A stretch of DNA of 64,000 nt from the NCBI GenBank assembly GCA_963555705.1, contig OY743180.1, forward strand, positions 40,394,129 through 40,458,128, read 5' to 3'. Numbering within the stretch: the stretch's first letter is position 1; each line of letters opens with the position of its first letter. Under the pieces are notes generated by a model, which was given only the letters and a program-made list of their open reading frames with translations, did not search any database and was not told the DNA's origin. Below, piece after piece: positions 59,706 through 64,000 of the stretch. This DNA comes from Ligustrum vulgare (lineage: Eukaryota > Streptophyta > Magnoliopsida > Lamiales > Oleaceae). A program made the position numbers and the translations under genes.

Positions 59706-61114
59706 TTGGAGGGAAAGCAGGTTGCTACTTTCTGGTCTGGTCATCAGTTGGAAATTCCTCCAAAACAGGACACTGAAACTAAAAAATTAGAAGAAAGATC
59801 ACTTCATACAGAAATTCAAAACACTACTGAAGAATGTGACGTGAACGAATCTGGCTACCTAGACACATCTGTCCATCCAGATTCAACTGACTAATACATC
59901 TGGTGCTGCAGAACTGGAAGTGCAAAAAAAAAAAAAATCGTCTACTAGAGTTCAAAAGGCTCATCCACTTGACAACATTCTCATTGATCTATCTAAAAGG
60001 AATGTGACCAGAAGAAGATTTGCTATTGAAATAGGAAGCATGTGCCATATATCCCTAATTTAACTAAAAAATGTCAAGGAGGCCCTAACAGATGAAAACT
60101 TTGTACAGGCTATGCAGGAGGAACTCAATCAGTTCGAAAGAAATAATATCTAGGAATTGGTGCCCCTTCCAAAATAAGGAGATGTAATTGGAACCAAATA
60201 TATCTTCAAAAACAAGTCAGATGAACATGGGAATGTGATAAAAAACAAAGCCAGACTTGTTGCTCAAGGTTACACCTAGATTGAAGGGGTAGATTTTGAT
60301 GAAACATTTGTTCTTGTAGCCAGACTAGAATCCATTAGATTGTTGCTAGTTATGTCCTGCAACATCAACTTTAGATTATATCAAACGGATGTCAAAAGTA
60401 CCTTCCTAAATGGTGTACTTAATGAGGAAACTTATGTGGAGCAGCCCCCAGGATTCATAGATCCATCTCTCTACAAAAGCATGATTGGAAGTCTTTTATA
60501 TCTTATTTCTAGTAGACCAGACAAATCCTTCAATGTTGGAGTGTGTGCAAGATATCAGGCTAAACCTAACGAGTCTCATATAGCTACAATAAAAAGGATC
60601 ATTAGATATGTAAGTGGTACATTAAGTTATGGAATTTGGTTTACTCGAGATACCACTGCCCATCTTGTAGGATATTCAGATGCAGATTGGACTGGGAATA
60701 TTGATGATTGGAAGAGTACATCTAGTGGGTGTTTTTACATTGGAAACAACTTGGTAGCTTGGCTAACCAGAAAACAAAACTCGATATTCGTCTCAACAGC
60801 TGAAGCAGAGTATATTGCAGCTGTTAGTTGCTGTACACAACTCCTTTAGATGAAACAAATGTTGGAAGATTATGAGATCTTTACACAACAAGCCACTATG
60901 TATTATAATAACACCAATGCTATTAACATCTCAAAAAAACCTTGTCCAGCACTCTAGAACAAAGCACATTGATATCAGACACCACTTCATCAGAGAATTG
61001 GTGGAACGAAAGATTATCAATCTGAAGCACATACAGACTAATCTACAACTTGCAGATTTTTTCAATAAGGCCCTCGATACTGTCAAATTTGAAAATCTTA
61101 GAAAACAAATTTGA
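59706..61114 (+). pseudogene. Copia reverse transcriptase to RNase H, catalytic core deleted
   Basis: Linker text at 59706-59890 leads, after an A-run (59926-59938), to STRVQKAHPLDNILIDL and the reverse transcriptase N-terminal block (GTKYIFKNKSDEHGNV, KARLVAQGYT, YQTDVKSTFLNGVLNEETYV, EQPPGFIDP at about 60468). The next residues are SLYKSMIGSLLYLISSRPD. That joint skips the whole segment with YGLKQAPRAWY and the YVDD site, several hundred bases in relatives, without changing frame. RNase H follows (YSDADWTGNIDDWKSTSSG, STAEAEYIAAVSCC), then a TAG at 60847-60849 in place of Trp and a frameshift at the A-run near 60935, ending [20 protein letters not shown]. Confidence 0.9.
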
Positions 61115-62366
61115 GCTTCACCTCCTCCAGAATAAGAGCATGTACTTAAAAAAATGAGTCTCTTTTTGCATTTTTTTGCATGCATTTATTCTATTCTTAT
61201 TGATACTTATTGTAGATCATATTTTTGGTTGCAGATATATCTGAGTTCCTGAGGCTAATAACGAGACCGATACTTCTGGCTGATGTCAGTCAACATGTCT
61301 CCAAATGAATCTAACTAGCACTCTAATCTGGACAATCCAAGGAATATGAAACTACTGTCGAAGTTGTCTAGTTTGTTACTGATTAAGGTTTTATATTCTG
61401 AGTTCAGACCTATTATCTGAATCTTGCTTTAAGCATTGAACGTATTTTTTATTGTCCAAAGGCAGGGCTAGTGGAAAAGAAGGCTACCAATCTAAGCCAA
61501 ATTCATACCATTTTTCAAAAATTTAAGAAAAAGAAATCAAAAGGAAAGGGGGAAAATAAGTAAGATAACTTATGGGGATTTTGTGAAATTACCAATCCAA
61601 GCCAATTTCATACCTTTTTTCAAAAACTAAAGGGGGAAAATATGTAAGATAACTTCTGGGAATTGTGTGAAGCTATTTCCATCACCAAAAGACATTACCA
61701 CAATATTGAAAAAGTCGGCAAGCTGGACTTGAGAAAATGCACTTTATATATATATTGATCGGTTTGCTTTTGCACTATAGTGACAAATCAATAAGTTAGG
61801 GCAATCATAGGTTTTTTGACAGTATGTGGATGACTAAGGGTTGCTTGGATCACACACACACCCACACACACACCCACACACACTATAATCAACTTAATCA
61901 TGAACGTGGTGGACTGTATACTGCCAGATGTATCTGCCTCAACAGATGCCAACAGTGCTCAGATGTGTCTAGGTACCCAGATGCATCTAGTTTTTTCATT
62001 CACAAACTGTAGATTTTTTTTAATAAAATATTTATTTAAGGAAGCATATAGTGGGCTAATGTGCGCGAATCTTGCAGATTAAGTCAGTAAATTGTGGGGC
62101 ACAATTTTGGTAATTTATTTGTTACCTAATTCTTGAATTATCCTATTTTCATATTTATCAATTTTTTTAAAGGAAAATTTGGCGGGATCTAGGACTCTCA
62201 AAAGATATCTATTACCATAAGAAATGCAATCACTTGAGTCCTACTTACACTCAAACTTCTTAAATATTCCTTTTTTTATATCTCGGCTCCACCTTTCTCT
62301 TATAATCGAGAAACCCTAATCCTAAACTCTAAAAAACAAACACTTCATCCACCTTGATTCTTATCC
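61115..62366. other. Spacer between pol and the envelope-like ORF
   Basis: Non-coding. It contains a partial duplication (accaatctaagccaaattcataccatttttcaaaaa at about 61487 and again in diverged form near 61590) and a CA-rich microsatellite at 61853-61883. A 5'-tttttggttgcag-3' acceptor-like site lies near 61225. A spacer like this between pol and the extra ORF is usual for SIRE-like elements. Confidence 0.5.
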
Positions 62367-62920
62367 ATGGTCAAAAGTAAACAAGTTGCTACAAGGAGGA
62401 ACACTAGAGGGAGGACTATCGATGAGGGTTCTTATTTTCCGAACCCATTGGAAATTGGTACACCTGGTGGAGACACCACCGTGTCGGTCCCAATGTTGGT
62501 CATCGCCTCCACACCAGGCACTCCTACTCATCCTAGCATGAACACATCTCATGCTCTGCCCATAGTCAAACTGACCCAACACATCTCTACCACCGTACCA
62601 CAAACCATGGGTGTAAATATATCACCTATATTGGGTAATGTTGCTACTAGTCATATTTCTCCATTAGATATTTGTAGTGAGTTATTAGGTGCAGGAGAAA
62701 TTGCTAGAAAGAAAAATTAAAGCAGTTGGGAAAAAACCAAAAGATGTAAAACAAAAATTATATGGAAGAAGGTGGAACTGAAGATGCAGAGGGCACTGAC
62801 TTGGACAAAGGAAATTCAGATGAATTTGGTGATTCAGAGTTAGAGGATGAAGAAGGGGAAGCTGAGGAATCAGATGAGCAGGATACGTTTGGTGAGTCAC
62901 AGGTGTTAGCCCAAGAGTAA
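62367..62920 (+). pseudogene. Envelope-like ORF of the SIRE-like element, frameshifted
   Basis: The ATG at 62367 opens MVKSKQVATRRNTRGRTIDE, then a Pro/Thr/Ser-rich segment (SPLDICSELLGAGEIARKKN, stop at 62718-62720). In another frame, from about 62760 to 62918, the text continues as an acidic block (DSELEDEEGEAEESDEQD). A basic, proline-rich start followed by an acidic stretch after pol is the pattern of the ORF called envelope-like in SIRE/Maximus elements. No membrane segment is visible. Function is unproven even for intact relatives. The frame break makes this a pseudogene. Confidence 0.5.
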
Positions 62921-62929
62921 ACTAACCAA

Positions 62930-64000
62930 GAGGGGGGTGAATTGGTTTATAAAACTTTTTCGATAAATAATCTCAAACTTAAAAAACCAATGGGTACAAA
63001 TATGAGCACTTAGTGTTACAAGTAACTAAACTATCAATGTAGTGTGCTACATATGTGTAAACTTAATTAATAAAGCAAGTATAGAACTTAGATATAGTGT
63101 TGCACAATATAAAATGATAGAATAGAGTAAGTGCAATGTAAGTAAGTAAAAGGGATAAGAGAATGCAAACGCGATTTATGGAGGTTCAATCAACCAACGT
63201 GATCTACGTCCCCCGTTACCGAGCTCTACGTCACGAGCAAGGCCAAATCCACTATATTGATAACTTACAACAAGGAGTATCGAATCCTTAGGTGACTTTA
63301 CAACAAGGAGCACCTATCCTTTACAATCGAGTTTTCACAAGGCTCTCGAAACCAACAATCGAGTTTTCACAAGGCTCTCGAAACCACAAGATATAATGAA
63401 TTGAATTTACAATTGAAATAACTCTCTTGACAAATGATATACTCAAATTAAGTACCGAGAGAGTTAGGCTAACACTTCAATAGATAGCAATGAATTAAGC
63501 TCGAGTGTTAGAGAAAAAACTTTGATGCAAATGATAATGAAAAGTTCAATGCAATCAAACAAAGTTTTTCAAAATAATCTCTTGTTAAAATATTGAATCA
63601 AATTAAGTACCAAGAGATGCCAAACTTGAATAATTAATAATGAGTTAAGCTCAAAGTGTTTAGGCAATGGAACTTTGATGAATCAAATGATAATGAAAAA
63701 TGTAGTACAAATAATCAAAGTTCATTAATTGGAATTTCTCTCTTTTAAAAGATTAAAACAAGTTTAGAACAAAGAGAGACTTACATTTCAATTTCAATAT
63801 AGTGTGAAGATGTTGAAGAAGTTTAAACAATATAAATACAGGAATCTTCACAAAACTTTCTTCCAAAAACTTTGATGATTTGATAAAACAAAGTTTAGAT
63901 CAATCAAAGTTTTATAGATGAATATAAACCAAGTAAGAACAATGAATTTTCACAAGAAAGTTTCTATAAAATCTTTTCTATGTTGTTATTAATGAATGCA
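62930..64000. repeat. Non-coding repeat block at the right edge
   Basis: No gene. It begins accaagaggggggtgaattgg. It contains a 32-bp direct repeat (acaatcgagttttcacaagg, starting 63323 and 63355) and a diverged ~160-bp tandem repeat at about 63430-63730 (aaattaagtaccgagaga / aaattaagtaccaagaga, tgaattaagctc / tgagttaagctc, actttgatg, aaatgataatgaaaa). It may be LTR or a different repeat that continues beyond the window. Confidence 0.6.

Larger units (their letters stand above)
56182..63000 (+). mobile_element. Copia element, SIRE/Maximus-like, 3' LTR not seen
   Basis: The 5' LTR is about 56182-57393. It is followed by tggtatcagag as primer-binding site (57396-57406), gag-like, protease, integrase, reverse transcriptase and RNase H traces, then an envelope-like ORF. 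Pol ends with [18 protein letters not shown] text, and an extra ORF follows pol, as in SIRE/Maximus copia elements. The element is dead: many stops, frameshifts and a deletion of the reverse transcriptase core. No 3' LTR is recognised before the window ends. Confidence 0.8.

Noticed and set aside
63323..63386. Direct repeats resembling a CRISPR unit
   Set aside because: Only two copies, no spacer logic, and a plant nuclear context.

Overview
This is nuclear DNA from a flowering plant, almost certainly a eudicot. It holds one conventional gene, a two-exon cytochrome P450 of the CYP81 type on the minus strand, inside a dense nest of transposable elements (CACTA, Ty3/gypsy, Ty1/copia, a foldback element and small MITE-like repeats). 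There are no bacterial-style operons, no rRNA genes and no CRISPR. A Lamiales-type asterid is a guess from the feel of the protein remnants; the sequence alone does not prove it.

Layout. 1-3.75 kb: palindrome-rich DNA, a 98-bp triple tandem repeat, and a decayed minus-strand 'putative gypsy type transposon' (PF04195-like) gene with a TATA-like box upstream. 4.07-13.01 kb: a structurally complete 8.95-kb CACTA (En/Spm) transposon with matching ends and an AAA target-site duplication. It carries an 11-exon transposase_24/Ulp1-protease gene and a tnp2-type transposase. Both reading frames can be followed end to end, broken only by nonsense codons. 13.0-15.1 kb: AT-rich DNA and a gypsy protease fragment. 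15.16-17.82 kb: the CYP81 gene. 18.05-19.06 kb: a foldback element with arms of about 0.5 kb, just upstream of the P450.

20.2-36.2 kb is a nest. An old LTR element has its left LTR split by a 1.68-kb solo LTR and by a 9.8-kb Tekay/Del-like gypsy element. That gypsy element has equal-length 2758-bp LTRs in which I saw a single difference, and a perfect AGAAT target duplication. Its interior is too decayed to code for anything, so it looks like a recently mobilised non-autonomous copy. 38.5-39.4 kb is a perfect solo LTR, and 40.3-48.1 kb a full but decayed copia element.

48.1-56.2 kb is a patchwork: a possible Helitron 3' end, an orphan promoter-like segment, a copia pol relic, the 5' end of a second CACTA family, a gypsy solo LTR and a minus-strand gypsy integrase tail. 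56.2 kb to the right edge is a SIRE-like copia element whose reverse transcriptase core is deleted and which is followed by an envelope-like ORF.

I found no new multi-gene system. The most informative points are the young but non-coding gypsy element, the nonsense-only decay of the CACTA genes, and the foldback element at the P450 promoter.
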